Shown here piece by piece: positions 48,859 through 59,676 of a DNA stretch of 64,000 nucleotides. This DNA comes from Apus apus (taxonomy: Eukaryota > Chordata > Aves > Apodiformes > Apodidae). The first letter of the stretch is position 1, and every line of letters starts with the position of its first letter. Below the pieces are notes generated by a model, which ran no database searches, was not told the origin of the DNA, and saw nothing but the letters and a program-made list of their open reading frames with translations. The translations under genes and the position numbers were made by a program. The stretch is taken from positions 1,173,990 to 1,237,989 of the forward strand of contig NC_067286.1 of the NCBI RefSeq assembly GCF_020740795.1, read 5' to 3'.

Positions 48859-51800
48859 GCCCACCATGGGGATGAGCCAGGGAGCCCGGGCACCCCCTGA
48901 CATGGTGGTGTCCATCCATCTGTCCCAGCTTCCACTGCCATGTCTATCCCTACCCGGAGAGCGAGGCCAGCCGGGTGGACACCATGAACGGGCTGCACAG
49001 CCAGATCCAGGACCTCAGCGTGGTGAGTTGAGCACCCAAACGAGGACCAAGGGGGACCCCACCAGGACCCCCCACCAGCCCTGACCCACCGCCGGGTGCC
49101 TGCAGGTGCTGGAGGAGACGGAGCAGTACCTGGCGCAGGTGCTGGACAAAGTGGTGCTGGTCCTGCCCACCTGGCGGGTGCAGGTGCAGAAGATGAAGGC
49201 CATCTACCTCGTCCTCAACCAGTGTAGCTTCGATGTCACCAAGAAGTGCCTCATCGCCGAGGTCTGGTGCCCTGTGCAGGACCTCATCCGAGTGCAGGAC
49301 GCCCTGCGCCAGGCATCGGTGGGTTGCTCCGTGTGCCCCTGTCCCTGTGCTGGGCTTGCTTGGTGTCCCCATGTCCTCATGCCAGAGGTCGCTCAGTGTC
49401 CCCGTGTCCTCCTGTGAGGTGTTGCTTGGTGTCCTTGTGCTGGGATTGCTTGGTGTGTCCCCATGTTCTTATGCTACCGATGTTGCTCGGTGTCCCCATG
49501 CCAGGATTGACTCGGTGTCCCCCATACCCTCACGCCTGCTGTCACTCACTGTCCCCGTGTCTAGAGGTTGCTTGGTGTCCCCATGTCCACATTCTGGTGT
49601 CCCCATGCCCTCCTGCCAGGGGTCACTTGGTGTCCCCATGCCCTCGAGCCGTGGTGGGCGGGTGCCAGGCCGGGGTGTGGTGGCTCAGGCTCGTGTCCCC
49701 ACTCAGTACCAGAGTGGCTCCAGCGTGGAGTGCTTCGTGCAGCGTGTCCCCACCTCCGAGAGCCCCCCCACCCTCATCCGCACCAACAAGTTCACCGCTG
49801 GCTTCCAGAACATCGTGGATGCCTACGGGGTGGCCAGTTACCAGGAGGTGAACCCTGGTAAGGACCCCCCTGGACCTCACCCCCCACCCAGGGCTGCAGG
49901 GGGAGCCCCGTGTGACATGGTCCTTGTGTCCCCCACAGCACCCTACACCATCATCACCTTCCCCTTCATCTTTGCCATCATGTTTGGGGACGTGGGGCAC
50001 GGGCTGCTCATGTTCCTCTTTGCTCTCTGGATGGTCCTGAACGAGAAGAGCCCCAGCCTGAGAAAGGCCACCAACGAGGTGAGGGGGACGTAGTTGGGCC
50101 AGGTGGGGGTGTGTGGGACATGGCCTGGGGACAGGCATGGAAGTACAGAACAGGATTGGAGATGTGGGACAGGGTTGGTGCGTGGACAGGTGGGCATGGG
50201 ATGGGGTTGAGGCATGAGATGGTTGGAGGTGTGGGACGTGGTTGGGGCATGGGACACGGTTGGGTGCGTTGGACATGGTTGGAAGTATAGGACAGAGTTG
50301 GAGGTGTTGGGATGGGTTTGGAGGTGTGGGACATGGTTGGAACTGTGGGACTTGGTTGGAGGTGTGGGATGGAGTTGGGAGCATGGGACAGGGTTGGTGC
50401 TGTGGGACCGGGTTGGGTATGTGGGATGGGGTTGGGTGTGAGACATGGTTGGGGCATGAGGGGGGGTGGAGGCCTTGGATGTTGTGTGGGGCATGGGACA
50501 TGGTTTGAGGTGTGGGACATGGTTGGGGGCATGTGATGGGGTTGGAGATGTGGGACGGGGTTGGTGGTAGAGGATGGGGCTGGGGATGTGGGAGGGGGAT
50601 GGTGTGAGGCGGAGGGGGTGGAGTGGGATGCAGGAGTCACATTTGCCCCCTCCCCAGATCTGGCTGATGTTCTTTGAGGGACGCTACCTCATCCTGCTCA
50701 TGGGGGCCTTCTCCATCTACACTGGCTTCATCTACAATGAGTGCTTCAGCAAAGCCACAGCCATCTTCCCCTCCGCCTGGAGCGTGGCCACCATGGCCAA
50801 CCACTCCTCCTGGAGGTGGGACCCCCAGCATCCCTTGTGAACCCCCACCTCCAGGTCCCTGCCTGCACTGACACCCCCCTGCTCTGCCCACAGCTCTGCC
50901 TATCTCGCCACCCACCCCTTCCTCACCCTGAACCCCAACATCACTGGTGTCTTCCAAGGACCGTATCCTTTCGGGATCGACCCGGTGAGTGTCCCACAGG
51001 GGAGAGGACAGGGAGAGGGGCTCTCAGTGGGGTGACCCCAGTGTCTCACCCACCTTATCCATGACAGATCTGGAGCTTGGCCACCAACCACCTCAACTTC
51101 CTCAACTCCTTCAAGATGAAGATGTCTGTGGTGCTGGGAATCGTGCACATGGGCTTCGGCGTCACGCTGGGGGTCTTCAACCACGTGTGAGTTCCCCGTG
51201 GCTGCACCCATGGGCTCTGGCCGCCTGTGGTCATGCTTAAGGGTTGGCTTCATCCAGGTGGGGTGGGCCAGTGGGGTCCTGTACTCCTCCGTGGTGGTGG
51301 GAGCTGAGCATTTTTGATGTCCCCCTGACCCAGGCACTTCCAGCAGTGGCACCGGCTGGTGCTGGAGCTCCTGCCCGAGATGATTTTCCTCCTGGCGCTC
51401 TTCGGCTACCTCGTCTTCCTTATCTTCTACAAGTGGATCAAGTTCAGTGTCGCCGACTCCATGGTGGCCCCCAGCATCCTCATCCACTTCATCGACATGT
51501 TCCTCTTCACCTCCAACCCCGGCAACCTCCCGCTCTACCAGGGGCAGGTAGCACCTCATCGAGAGGCGGGGGGACACCCTTCTCTTCTGCCCAGGCTTGG
51601 GGAGCGGTGGGGTCCCCTCCTTGTCACGAGCTGGGCTGTTCTTAAGCTTGGGGAGGACCCCGAAAGTTGTGTCCCCTGTGTGACAGGTGGCGGTGCAGAT
51701 GGTGCTGGTGGTGCTGGCGCTGGCGTCCGTGCCCGTCCTGCTCCTGGGGACACCGCTCTACCTGTGGTGCCGGCAGCGAGCGCCGAGGAGCAGCCCCCCT

Positions 51801-52661
51801 GCGGTGAGGGGGAGCTGACAGCAAAGGGACACACATGTGGGGGGTGTGTGTGTGTGTGTGGGGGTCTCACTGCCTCTGCTGTCCCCCCCCCCCCCAGCTG
51901 GTGGCCACCGGGGAGCAGGAGCCCCTGCTGGAGGGGCAGGACGCCGGCAACTCCGTCAACACCACCAAGGAGGACGTGGAGAGCGGGGGACGTGGTCCCG
52001 ACGCCGAGGTGGGATGCAACCCCTGTGGGGGGGGTTGAGGGGTTGGCCGTGTGTCCCCCTGATGGGTGATGTCCCCCGTGTCCCCCGCAGCACCTGGACA
52101 TGTCCCAGGTCTTCATGCACCAGGCCATCCACACCATCGAGTACTGCCTGGGCTGCGTCTCCAACACCGCGTCCTACCTGCGGCTCTGGGCGCTCAGCTT
52201 GGCCCACGCCCGTGAGTGTCCCCCCCCCCCCTTAGGCACACCCCGTGTCCTTCCCCCTGCAGGAGCTGACAGCCCCTCGTGCCCTCTCCCTGTTCTTCTC
52301 CCTCTGTCCCAGAGCTGTCGGAGGTCCTGTGGACCATGGTGATGCGCCAGGGCTTCGTGGCCCTCGGCTACGCCGGGGGCCTGGTGCTGGTGCCCGTCTT
52401 CGCCGCCTTCGCCGTCCTCACCGTCGCCATCCTCCTGGTGATGGAGGGGCTCTCTGCCTTCCTCCACGCCCTGCGCCTGCACTGGTGAGCCTCTCCCAGG
52501 GTTGGGGGGAGCGGGGGGGGGAGGGGGGGGGAGGTGACCAAGACCCGCCCCCCCCTCACTGTCCCCTCTCTCCTCTCAGGGTGGAATTCCAGAATAAGTT
52601 CTACTCCGGCGCCGGGTACAAGTTGTGCCCCTTCGCCTTTGCCCCCGATGTCTGCGAGTAG
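45763..52661 (+). CDS. TCIRG1: V-ATPase a3 subunit TCIRG1, complete, 19 coding exons
   Basis: Membrane a subunit of the vacuolar proton pump; the a3 form acidifies the osteoclast resorption space and secretory lysosomes. Exons: 45763-45879, 46527-46605, 47366-47595, 47693-47790, 48494-48620, 48694-48776, 48929-49022, 49106-49318, 49707-49857, 49939-50078, 50658-50815, 50894-50984, 51068-51186, 51334-51547, 51687-51803, 51898-52008, 52091-52211, 52313-52484, 52580-52661. Phases all agree: 838 residues (human 830). It starts [18 protein letters not shown] with context CACCATGG. Exons 1-9 form the cytosolic half; membrane segments begin at [33 protein letters not shown] in exon 17 carries the arginine (about residue 745) that faces the c-ring protons in yeast Vph1. 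Exon 3, exon 4 and exon 16 differ most from human; exon 3 is extremely Arg/Glu/Ala- and GC-rich. The N-terminal and membrane parts separate a3 from a1/a2/a4 less clearly than synteny does. Confidence 0.96.
45985..46200. repeat. 105-bp tandem repeat in TCIRG1 intron 1
   Basis: TTTGGGATGGTTTGGCTTGG and its downstream sequence occur at 46001 and again at 46106 with a period of 105. Each copy starts with a (TG)n stretch, and weaker GGGTTTGGGGTG units continue to about 46380. Confidence 0.82.
46654..47340. repeat. Duplicated block, copy B in TCIRG1 intron 2
   Basis: Near-identical to the block at 43988: same 140-base head, then a longer run of the same 25-32-base repeat that ends about 25 bases before TCIRG1 exon 3. 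The two copies are 2.67 kb apart in direct orientation and flank the TCIRG1 promoter and exons 1-2. Confidence 0.9.
47800..48430. repeat. Minisatellite with higher-order period, TCIRG1 intron 4
   Basis: Units of about 40-47 bases (GGGCTGTGGGG, GGGCACGGGTGTAGGACA, GGGTTGGAGAAG). A larger segment starting GGCTACAGCATGGCTGTGGA repeats at 48081 and 48316, a higher-order period of 235 bases with almost no differences. Confidence 0.87.
48830..48855. repeat. Poly(C) run of 26 in TCIRG1 intron 6
   Basis: An uninterrupted C run 74 bases before exon 7. It could form an i-motif or G-quadruplex and is likely to vary in length or be misread. Confidence 0.85.
49330..49660. repeat. Degenerate tandem repeat in TCIRG1 intron 8
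   Basis: Imperfect units around TTGCTTGGTGTCCCCATGTC and CTCATGCCAG, about 30-50 bases apart, filling the intron before exon 9. Confidence 0.75.
50100..50610. repeat. About 20-bp minisatellite in TCIRG1 intron 10
   Basis: About 24 imperfect units of GTGGGACATGGTTGGAG with GGCATGGGACA variants (18-22 bases), stopping just before exon 11. Confidence 0.86.
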
Positions 52662-52819
52662 CTGTGCTGAGCTGGAGGTCGTGGGGGGGGACGAGGGGGC
52701 TGGGACCATTGGCTGGACCCCCATTTCCCCACCCCGCCCCTACCCCAAGACCCCCCCAAGCTGGGGGTGGGGGGGTGGGCAGTGGGGGGGGGGTCCAGCA
52801 AAGTGTCCCCCCAGCAATG

Positions 52820-52825
52820 AATAAA
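52820..52825 (+). terminator. TCIRG1: TCIRG1 polyadenylation signal
   Basis: AATAAA 159 bases past the TCIRG1 stop and only 100 bases before the stop codon of the convergent TBX10. The last TCIRG1 bases and the TBX10 3' UTR probably overlap or abut. Confidence 0.8.
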
Positions 52826-52924
52826 ACCGTCCCCAGGGCTTGTTCCCAGCTCCGTGTCTCCGTCTTGTGGGCTGAGTGTGGGGGGGTGTCCTGGGGGATG
52901 GGGGGGTCCAGGGGTGTCCCCCCA

Positions 52925-54623
52925 TCACTGCTGCCCGTAGCTGAAGGTGGGGGCCGTGGTGGTGCTGTAGGTGCTGAGGGGGGGGAAGGTGGGCAGGGGG
53001 TAGGGCAGGGCATGGGGCTTGGCCCCCCCATAGACACCGGGGGGGCAGGTGAGGGGCTGGAAAGCGGGGGGGAAAGCAGGGGGGGCTGGTTGTGGAGGGG
53101 CCAGTGCCCCCTGGCTGTGGGGAGCCCCTGGAGGGGGGAGAGATGGCAAGAGGGAGTCAGCCCCCCCTTCAGCCCCCCCCCCAGTGGCCCCTGTACCTTT
53201 CTTCTCCTGCTTCTCGGGGCGGGGGTGCAGGGGGGTGGTCTGGGCGTGGGGCATTGCAGCCAGCAGGGAGCCTGCTGCCACCCCACACCTGCAGGAGAAA
53301 TGGGGGGGGGGGAGGTGGTCAGGGGGGTGGCATTGGAGCCCCTCGTTGCCGTTTTGGGGTTGGAAGGGGTGGGCTTTACCACGGCTCGGGGTCACCATCC
53401 CGAAAGCCCTTGGCGAAGGGGTTGCTGGCGATCTTCAGCTGGGTGATCTGCGGAGGGGAGCGGGGTTAAGGGGGGAGGGGGAACGTGGGGGTCTCCACCC
53501 GCGGGGGGGGTGCTCACCCGGTGGTTCTGGTAAGCTGTCACCGCCATGAACTGGGTCTGGGGGAAGCTGAAGGTCTTGAAGTTCTGGTGGGCGAAGCGCT
53601 CGCTGTCCCGCCGCGGGTCCACGAAGACCACGTGGAAGCGGGGCTGGTAGCGGTGCATGGAGTTGAGGATGATCTGGGGGGGGAGAGGGGAGGTGGGCAG
53701 GACCACCCCCACCCCCTTCCATCATGCCGAGGTACGTAGTGTCCCCCCCCACCCATCGCCCACCCTGGGGGTCGGGTCCTCACGTGGCCGTTGTCGTCCA
53801 GGAGGTTGTTGGTCAACTTGAGCTTGTCAAAGGAGACGATTTGCCGCATCCACTGGGCACCCTTGGCCGGGGAGTCGGGGTGGAAGTGGACACGACCAGG
53901 GGCTGCCGGGTCAGCCCGACCTGCTGCCAGCCAGGAGGAGCTGTGGAAGGCGTATCTGCGGGACGGGGGGGGGGTGCTCAGCACCACCAGGATCCGACCC
54001 ACCCCCCCCAGCATCCCCATCCCCACCTGTATCTCTTGTCATCCAGCGGGATGAAGTCCATCAGCAGGACGTAGTCAGCCAGCGGGTCCAGCCCCGACAG
54101 CTTCACCTGGAAGGTGGGGAACATCCTCCTGCGGGGATGGAGAGGTGGGAAATGGGTTTGTCCCCCCCTCCCCAGTAAAAAAACACACCCCCTCCCCCCC
54201 CACACCCCCTGTTCTGGCTCCTACCTGCCCGCCTTGGTGACGATCATCTCCGTCCCCAGCCGGTTGAACTCTTCCCACAGGCTGCCCATCTCCAGCCGCG
54301 CCGCCGCGTGGCACACGTGCCGGTTCTTGCCACTGGTTGCCAGCCCTTCCCCAGCCCACCCCAGGCTGCTGCCACACTGGGGTCCCCCGCCCGGCCCCCC
54401 CTGGAAGGCTGCAGAGGGACAAAGGGGTGTTTAGGGGGGCAGAAACCATCCCTGTGAACTACCAGCCACCCCCTTGCATCCCCCTTGCCGCCCTGGGGTT
54501 TCATCTTCCCCCCCCCCTCCCCATTGCACCCCCACTCTCGTGTGGGGCTGGGTGACCCACCAGCACCCTGTGGGGTGGGGGCAGCGTTGCCATGAAAGGG
54601 GTGGGGGGGTGTTTACCTGCCAT
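52925..54623 (-). CDS. TBX10: T-box transcription factor TBX10, complete
   Basis: DNA-binding developmental regulator of the TBX1/TBX10 group. Exons: 54623-54617, 54408-54225, 54128-54027, 53955-53784, 53673-53518, 53447-53380, 53288-53197, 53127-52925. Phases agree and give 327 residues. The first coding exon holds only ATG GCA G. The T-box runs from [18 protein letters not shown] through [17 protein letters not shown] and [19 protein letters not shown] to [36 protein letters not shown] and [10 protein letters not shown] match TBX10 better than TBX1. The C-terminal exon is rich in Pro, Ala, Tyr and Thr (ends TFSYGQQ) and is not similar to human TBX10, as expected for a fast-evolving tail. 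The gene is compact (1.7 kb) and converges on TCIRG1 with 263 bases between stops. No AATAAA was found in the short downstream spacer on its strand. Confidence 0.93.
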
Positions 54624-54707
54624 GGGTGCAGGAGGTGTCCAGGACCCCAAGGAAGCTCCCACCAGCTCTGCACCAGCTCTGCACCGTCCTCCCGCTGCTG
54701 CCGGGGG

Positions 54708-54714
54708 TTTTATG
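54708..54714 (-). promoter_or_regulatory. TBX10: TATA-like element of TBX10
   Basis: TTTTATG on the plus strand gives CATAAAA on the coding strand, 85 bases upstream of the ATG. Transcription would begin near 54680, leaving a 5' UTR of about 55 bases. A tissue-restricted gene with a TATA box is plausible, but the start is inferred. Confidence 0.5.
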
Positions 54715-54719
54715 CCCCA

Positions 54720-55764
54720 GTCTGGGGGGTGGAGACGTGGGGGCTGGAGCTGTGGTGGTCCCTGGGGGGGTCTGCAGCACGGCCCCCCTTCCCTGCCTAG
54801 ATGTGACCATGATGATGGACGGGAGGTGAGCAGTGACTGTGGGACCACTGTGGGTCCTCAGCTGGGTCTGGGGGTACCCTGGGCTGGCTGGGACAGCTTT
54901 TTTTTTTGGGGGGGGTGTCTCCTTGTCCCCTTTGTGTCACACATCTGAGCTGGGGGGAGCTGGGGGCTGCAGGGCCCCTCTCCCCTGGGCAAATGTCACT
55001 GTCACCACCTGATATTAAAAATTTCAGTGCTGGTGGCTCCAGCAAGGCCTCTGCAGCTCCGGGGAAGGGGAGGGGTGTTCCCTCCTCCAGCCCCAAAATG
55101 TCCCATCCCAAATGTCCCACCTCTGTCCTGGGACCCCCAGACCTGCCTCAGGGATGAGTTCTCCACCCTTCCCATCCCTGTGCTGGGTACCTGCCAGTTG
55201 GGGAAGGGGGTGAGGGACATGGGTGGGGAGAGGTGACCAGCATGGGGGCTGCAGGGTGGGGAGGATACCCCAGAGCCCCCCCCGTGTCCTTTCCAGTGGG
55301 ACCATGGACACCATCACTGCACACCACCGGGGGGTGTTTGGGTGGGATGAGGGATGCTGGGGGTCTGGAGGGATGAGGGGGTCAACCCCATGGGAATTCC
55401 AGTGGCTTTCTGTCCCTGTTGGTGCCCCGGTGACGGTGGCACTGGGCAAGGGCTGCAAGCCCTGCCCGTTGTGCAGAGAGCTGGCTGTTTTCTCCAAGCC
55501 TGGGCAAGGACCATCTCCCCCATCATCTCCCCGTGCGTGTCCCGTGTCCCGCGGCGCCGGCCCCGTCCCATCCATCTCCTGCTGTCAGCAGGGCCGTGGC
55601 CGCGGGGCCCGTATCGAGCTGGGGGGATGAGGAGGTGTGAGGAGAAAAGCTGACAGCAGGGAGGGGGTGGAGGGGGCCCAGGCCTGCTCAGCAGCTGCTT
55701 CTTCTGCTGGAGAGAAAAACAGTTGGTGAGGATGAGGCACTGGAAGGGTTTGAAACCCCAAAAT
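54720..55764. other. TBX10 upstream region, no gene recognised
   Basis: GC-rich flanking sequence with no coding homology. A short CpG-dense patch lies at about 55540-55625 (CCCGCGGCGCCGGCCCCGTC, then GGCCGCGGGGCCCG); it might be a distal regulatory element or an alternative start for TBX10. This is inference only. Confidence 0.4.
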
Positions 55765-56212
55765 GTTGCCCAGAAGATGATGAGAGGGCTGGAGGTGTCT
55801 TCATCAGGCTATGGAGACAGGCTGGGAGAGTTGGGGTGTTCAGCCTGGAGAAGAGAAGGCTCCAGGGAGACCTGAGAGCACCTTCCAGTGCCTGAAGGGG
55901 CTGCAGGAAAGCTGGGGAGGGGCTTTGCAAGGGCAGGGAGGGATGGGATGAGGGGAGTGGATTAAAACTGGAAGAGGGGAGATTTAGGTCAGACATGAGG
56001 AGGAAATTCTTCCCTGTGAGGGTGGTGAGAGCCTGGCCCAGGTTGCCCAGGGAAGCTGTGGCTGCCCCATCCCTGGCAGTGTTGAAGGGCAGGTTGGATG
56101 GGGCTTGGAGCAGCCTGGGCTGGTGGGAGGTGTCCCTGCCCGTGCCGGGGGTTGGATCTGGATGATCTTTGAGGTCCCTCCAACCCAAACCAGTCGGGGA
56201 TTCAATGATGAT
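55765..56212 (+). mobile_element. CR1 LINE 3' fragment upstream of TBX10
   Basis: Plus-oriented and well preserved: AGATGATGAGAGGGCTGGAG, GAGACAGGCTGGGAGAGTTG, TGAAGGGCAGGTTGGATGGG, ending CCCAAACCAGTCGGGGATTC. Confidence 0.92.
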
Positions 56213-56869
56213 GGGGTTTGCTCCTGGGGGTACAGAGGAAGGGCATCCTCTGCAGAACCCAAATTGCTGGGCTCCCAGGTGGTGTCTAACCCCCTTCTGC
56301 TTGATATGGTTTCCTTTTGTTGGGAGCAGAGGGAGATCCTGGGTCTGGCCAAGCTCTGGTGGGAATCCATCTGACATTTCCTTTCCTTTGGTGTCTGGCT
56401 CTGGGGGTCTCGTCCTGCTGCCCCGCTCGCTCTTCTGGTGGGTTGGGACTTTCTGTGTCCAAGCAAATTCCTGCTCTGCAGAACATCATCCAACCTTCTC
56501 CTACAGTGGTTTCTACTGGCCTTGGCACTTGCATTGAAAAGGCTGTAGAAAGAGGTTCACCACCTCTCCTGTTGGGCTCGGGAGCCTCCACCAGAGCCAG
56601 GGCCAGCCCTAGGGCTTTCCTTTGTGCCTTCAGAAGGGCCCTTTCCCCCTCTTGGTGCCCCTTTCAGTCCTTCTTCCTGCTCCTCTTCTGATCCTTCCCA
56701 TCATCTTGGGCACCTCTCCCCCTCGTTTGCCCTTTGGGCTGGAACATCTCCAGCACAATAGGTGGAAGAAAGTCAGTGTCCTCACCAAGACAGAGGGCAC
56801 AAGGACTGCAGGATGCACCTCTCCTCAGCAGGATTAAGAAGCAAATCCCTCTGGAAGCCTTCTCCAGGC

Positions 56870-57060
56870 AGAGGAAGGACAGGAGGTGACTGTGAGTAGC
56901 CAGCATGGATGTACCAAGGGCTTGGCCAACCCAAGTGAGGAGCTGGTGACTGTGTGGATGAAGAGGGGAGCAGTGGATGGCACCTACCTCAACTTTGGCA
57001 AGGTCACCATGACCTTCTGTTGGTTTCTTGCAGCCAAAGTTGTGAGATACAGTTTGCAAA
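56870..57060 (+). mobile_element. Eroded CR1 ORF2 (reverse transcriptase) remnant
   Basis: In frame, SSQHGCTKGLANPSEELVTV followed by KRGAVDGTYLNFGKV resembles the CR1 reverse-transcriptase segment that in intact copies reads SQHGFTKGKSCLTNL and then VDVVYLDFSKAFDTV. The catalytic-domain signature is degraded and the frame does not extend far, so this is an old, dead internal piece of a CR1, unlike the 3'-end fragments elsewhere in the window. The match was recognised by eye. Confidence 0.65.
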
Positions 57061-58519
57061 CAAGGGGTTTAAGTTGGTGGTTCATCATCCATGGTCCCTG
57101 GGGCTGCTGCTGGAGCCTGTACACCCAGTCTGTGCTCTATGGGCAAGGTCCCCCTCACCTCCCTGCCATGGTAATGTCCAACATGACACTTGTGGAGCTG
57201 CTGCTGCCTCTGAAACCCTCAAAAAGTGGTGTGAAAGCAGGACATTGTTCTGTGGTTTGTTCCAGAGAGAGCCCAAAGCTCTGCTTGCTCAATGTGAGGT
57301 CATCTCCTCTGGGCACACTTCTTCTCCAAAGTAAGAAGAGCAGAGCAAAGATAACGACCTGCTGTGGGCTTTGCATTCTCCTGAGGCTCCAAGAGATCCA
57401 CGGTCCCCAGATCCCCACGTGATGTGACACACTCAGGGTGTTTGCTGGTGGGGGTTTATTTTCCAGCTCTGCAGAGCTTCAGGCAGGCACATCTTCACAT
57501 CCATCTCCAGGAGTACCAGGAGGAAAGCTGAGGTGTGAGGGTCATCTGTCAACCCAAGCTGGAGACCCATGAGCAAGGACAGTGTGTGCTGAGCCACCCA
57601 CCTTCCATTGTTTTCTCTTGCCAACAAAAGAAACAGCTCCTGCCTTCATCTCCTGCTCCTGGGCTTCAGTTCTTCGTGATACTCCGGGCTGGCCACCAAA
57701 ACCAGGGAGCTGCCTGTCCTGTGTCCTCAACACACATCTGCTGAGAAGGGAAGATCACCATCTGGAGACCACCCTGTTGGAGAGCAGGCTCAGAAAGCTC
57801 CCTCTCCTCACTGACCACGTCCTGGATGAGGACCAGAAGCTTTCCTGCCAAGGGCATTTATGGAGGCCACCACTGCTGACATGAGGCAGGTCCAAAATAT
57901 TATTCCCCTCCCCCATTATTTTCAAGGAGAAATTGCCCAGCTTGGGAGGGTTGTCCATTTCCATTCGAAGACTCTGGGAACAGGCTGAAGACCTGAGAAA
58001 AGCTTCTGATGCTCAAGAAGCATTTCAGGAGGGAGGGGAACCTGATGCCAACATCTGGGGAGGTTTCATTGTTAGGAAGAAGTCCCAGTAGAGGAGGAGG
58101 GGAGGGTGGTTGGGAAACTCTGATGAGAGGATGAAGAATCAGCTCAGGGCTGTGGGAGCACCAGGTTTCTCTGTGTTTCAGGTCGAGCTGGAAGATCTCA
58201 GAGCTCCAGGCTGGATGCTGAGGCAAGGGAGGAAATGCAGCACCAAGGGAAAGCTCCTCAGGGCTGGAACCTCCTGCAGCTTTTCACCAAGGTCCTTGCT
58301 GAACATCCAGAGGAGGGCCAGAGGACCATGCTGGGCTGTGGGACCTCACCACTCAAGTCCAGCACCTGATTGAGCTGTGCTTAAACTCTTCCTTTTGTTC
58401 TTCTCTGATTGTCACTGAGCAGGTCCCACCAGAGAGGGGGTTTTCCACCTGGGAGAGCCCTACCTGTGGGAGAAGACACCTCCAGCAAGGAGTTCACACC
58501 AAAAGCACGTGTCCAACTC
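57061..58519. other. Intergenic, no gene recognised
   Basis: Upstream flank of the first olfactory receptor. No further coding homology or repeat family was identified. Noncoding 5' exons of the receptor probably lie here but cannot be placed by eye. Confidence 0.4.
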
Positions 58520-59443
58520 ATGGCAGAGACCAATTGCACCCAAGTGACTGAGTTCAGCTTGAGGGGGTTCACGGAGGATCCACTGGCTCAGGTCACTCTC
58601 TTCCTGCTGTTCCTGCTCACCTATCTTGTCACCATCCTGGGGAACCTTGGGATGGTGGTGTTAATCAGGGCCAGCCCTCAGCTCCACTCCCCCATGTACT
58701 ATTTCTTGGGCAACCTGGCTTTTGTAGACCTCTGCTCTTCCACTGTCATTGCCCCCAAGATGCTGGTGGACTTTCTGTCAGAGAAGAAGGCCATTTCTTA
58801 TGCTGGGTGTGTAGCTCAGGTCTTTGTTTTCGACATCTTTGGGATGACTGAGTGCTTCCTCTTGGCCACCATGGCCTACGACCGTTACGTGGCCATTTGC
58901 CACCCCCTGCTCTACCCCCTTGTCATGTCCCCAAAGAGCTGTTTCCAGCTGGTGACTGGCTCCTATCTCGTGGGCTTGACCAACGGCGTGGGGCAGACTA
59001 TCAGCATGGCCAGTTTGTCCTTCTGTGGCTCCAGCATCATTGACCTCTTCTTCTGTGACATTTCCCCTCTGATCTCACTCTCCACCTCGGACGCCACCCT
59101 CAGCCACCTTATCTTGACAACTTCAGCATCTTTGTTTGGAGTGTCCAGCAGCCTGGTTGTCCTGGTCTCCTACGTGGCCATCATTTCCACCATCCTGAGG
59201 ATCACGTCAAGCGAGGGCAAGCGCAAAGCCTTCTCCACCTGCACCTCCCACCTCACCACTGTCAGCATCTTCTACGGGACCTCAATTTTCATGTACCTAA
59301 AGCCCAGCTCAGACAGCTCAGGAGAAGATAAATGGGCTGCAGTGCTCTACACCGTGGTGACCCCCATGCTCAACCCCTTGATCTACAGCCTGAGGAACAA
59401 GGGGGTGAAGGAGGCTTTGAAGAGACTCATAAAAGGAAAATGA
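58520..59443 (+). CDS. Class II olfactory receptor, intact
   Basis: Odorant G-protein-coupled receptor of the ciliary membrane of olfactory neurons. A single uninterrupted exon gives 307 residues, the usual length. The ATG at 58520 (MAETNCTQVTEF) is chosen over an in-frame ATG at 58409 because it puts the N-glycosylation site NCT at residue 5, as in other receptors. Landmarks: GNLGMVVLI in TM1, SPMYYFLGNLAFVDLC in TM2, MAYDRYVAICHPLLYP at the end of TM3, KAFSTCTSHLTTV at TM6 and PMLNPLIYSLRNK in TM7. Cysteines of the extracellular loops are present. It looks like the family 5/8/9 group of class II receptors, but subfamily assignment needs a tree. The SPMYYF and LGNLAF wording departs slightly from the common PMYFFLSNLSF. 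Confidence 0.95.
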   Translation: MAETNCTQVTEFSLRGFTEDPLAQVTLFLLFLLTYLVTILGNLGMVVLIRASPQLHSPMYYFLGNLAFVDLCSSTVIAPKMLVDFLSEKKAISYAGCVAQVFVFDIFGMTECFLLATMAYDRYVAICHPLLYPLVMSPKSCFQLVTGSYLVGLTNGVGQTISMASLSFCGSSIIDLFFCDISPLISLSTSDATLSHLILTTSASLFGVSSSLVVLVSYVAIISTILRITSSEGKRKAFSTCTSHLTTVSIFYGTSIFMYLKPSSDSSGEDKWAAVLYTVVTPMLNPLIYSLRNKGVKEALKRLIKGK

Positions 59444-59505
59444 CCTCAGGTGTTGTCAGTTTGTGGCCAGGCAGAATGGAAATGTGGGTGATGCTCTCGG
59501 GTTTT

Positions 59506-59511
59506 GAATAA
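59506..59511 (+). terminator. Possible polyadenylation signal of the OR gene
   Basis: AATAAA 63 bases after the receptor stop codon. Confidence 0.5.
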
Positions 59512-59676
59512 ATATCTTGGATTGAGAACATTGCTGAGGGCTTCTTGACTTAGAAGCTGGTTCAATATCCTCAGCTGGCTCAGGATGTTAACTCAGGTCT
59601 CCAAGTGAGAATCATATTTAGCATAATTATATTGAGTTGATAATTAACTTCATGAATGTCAAATACCTGGGGAATA

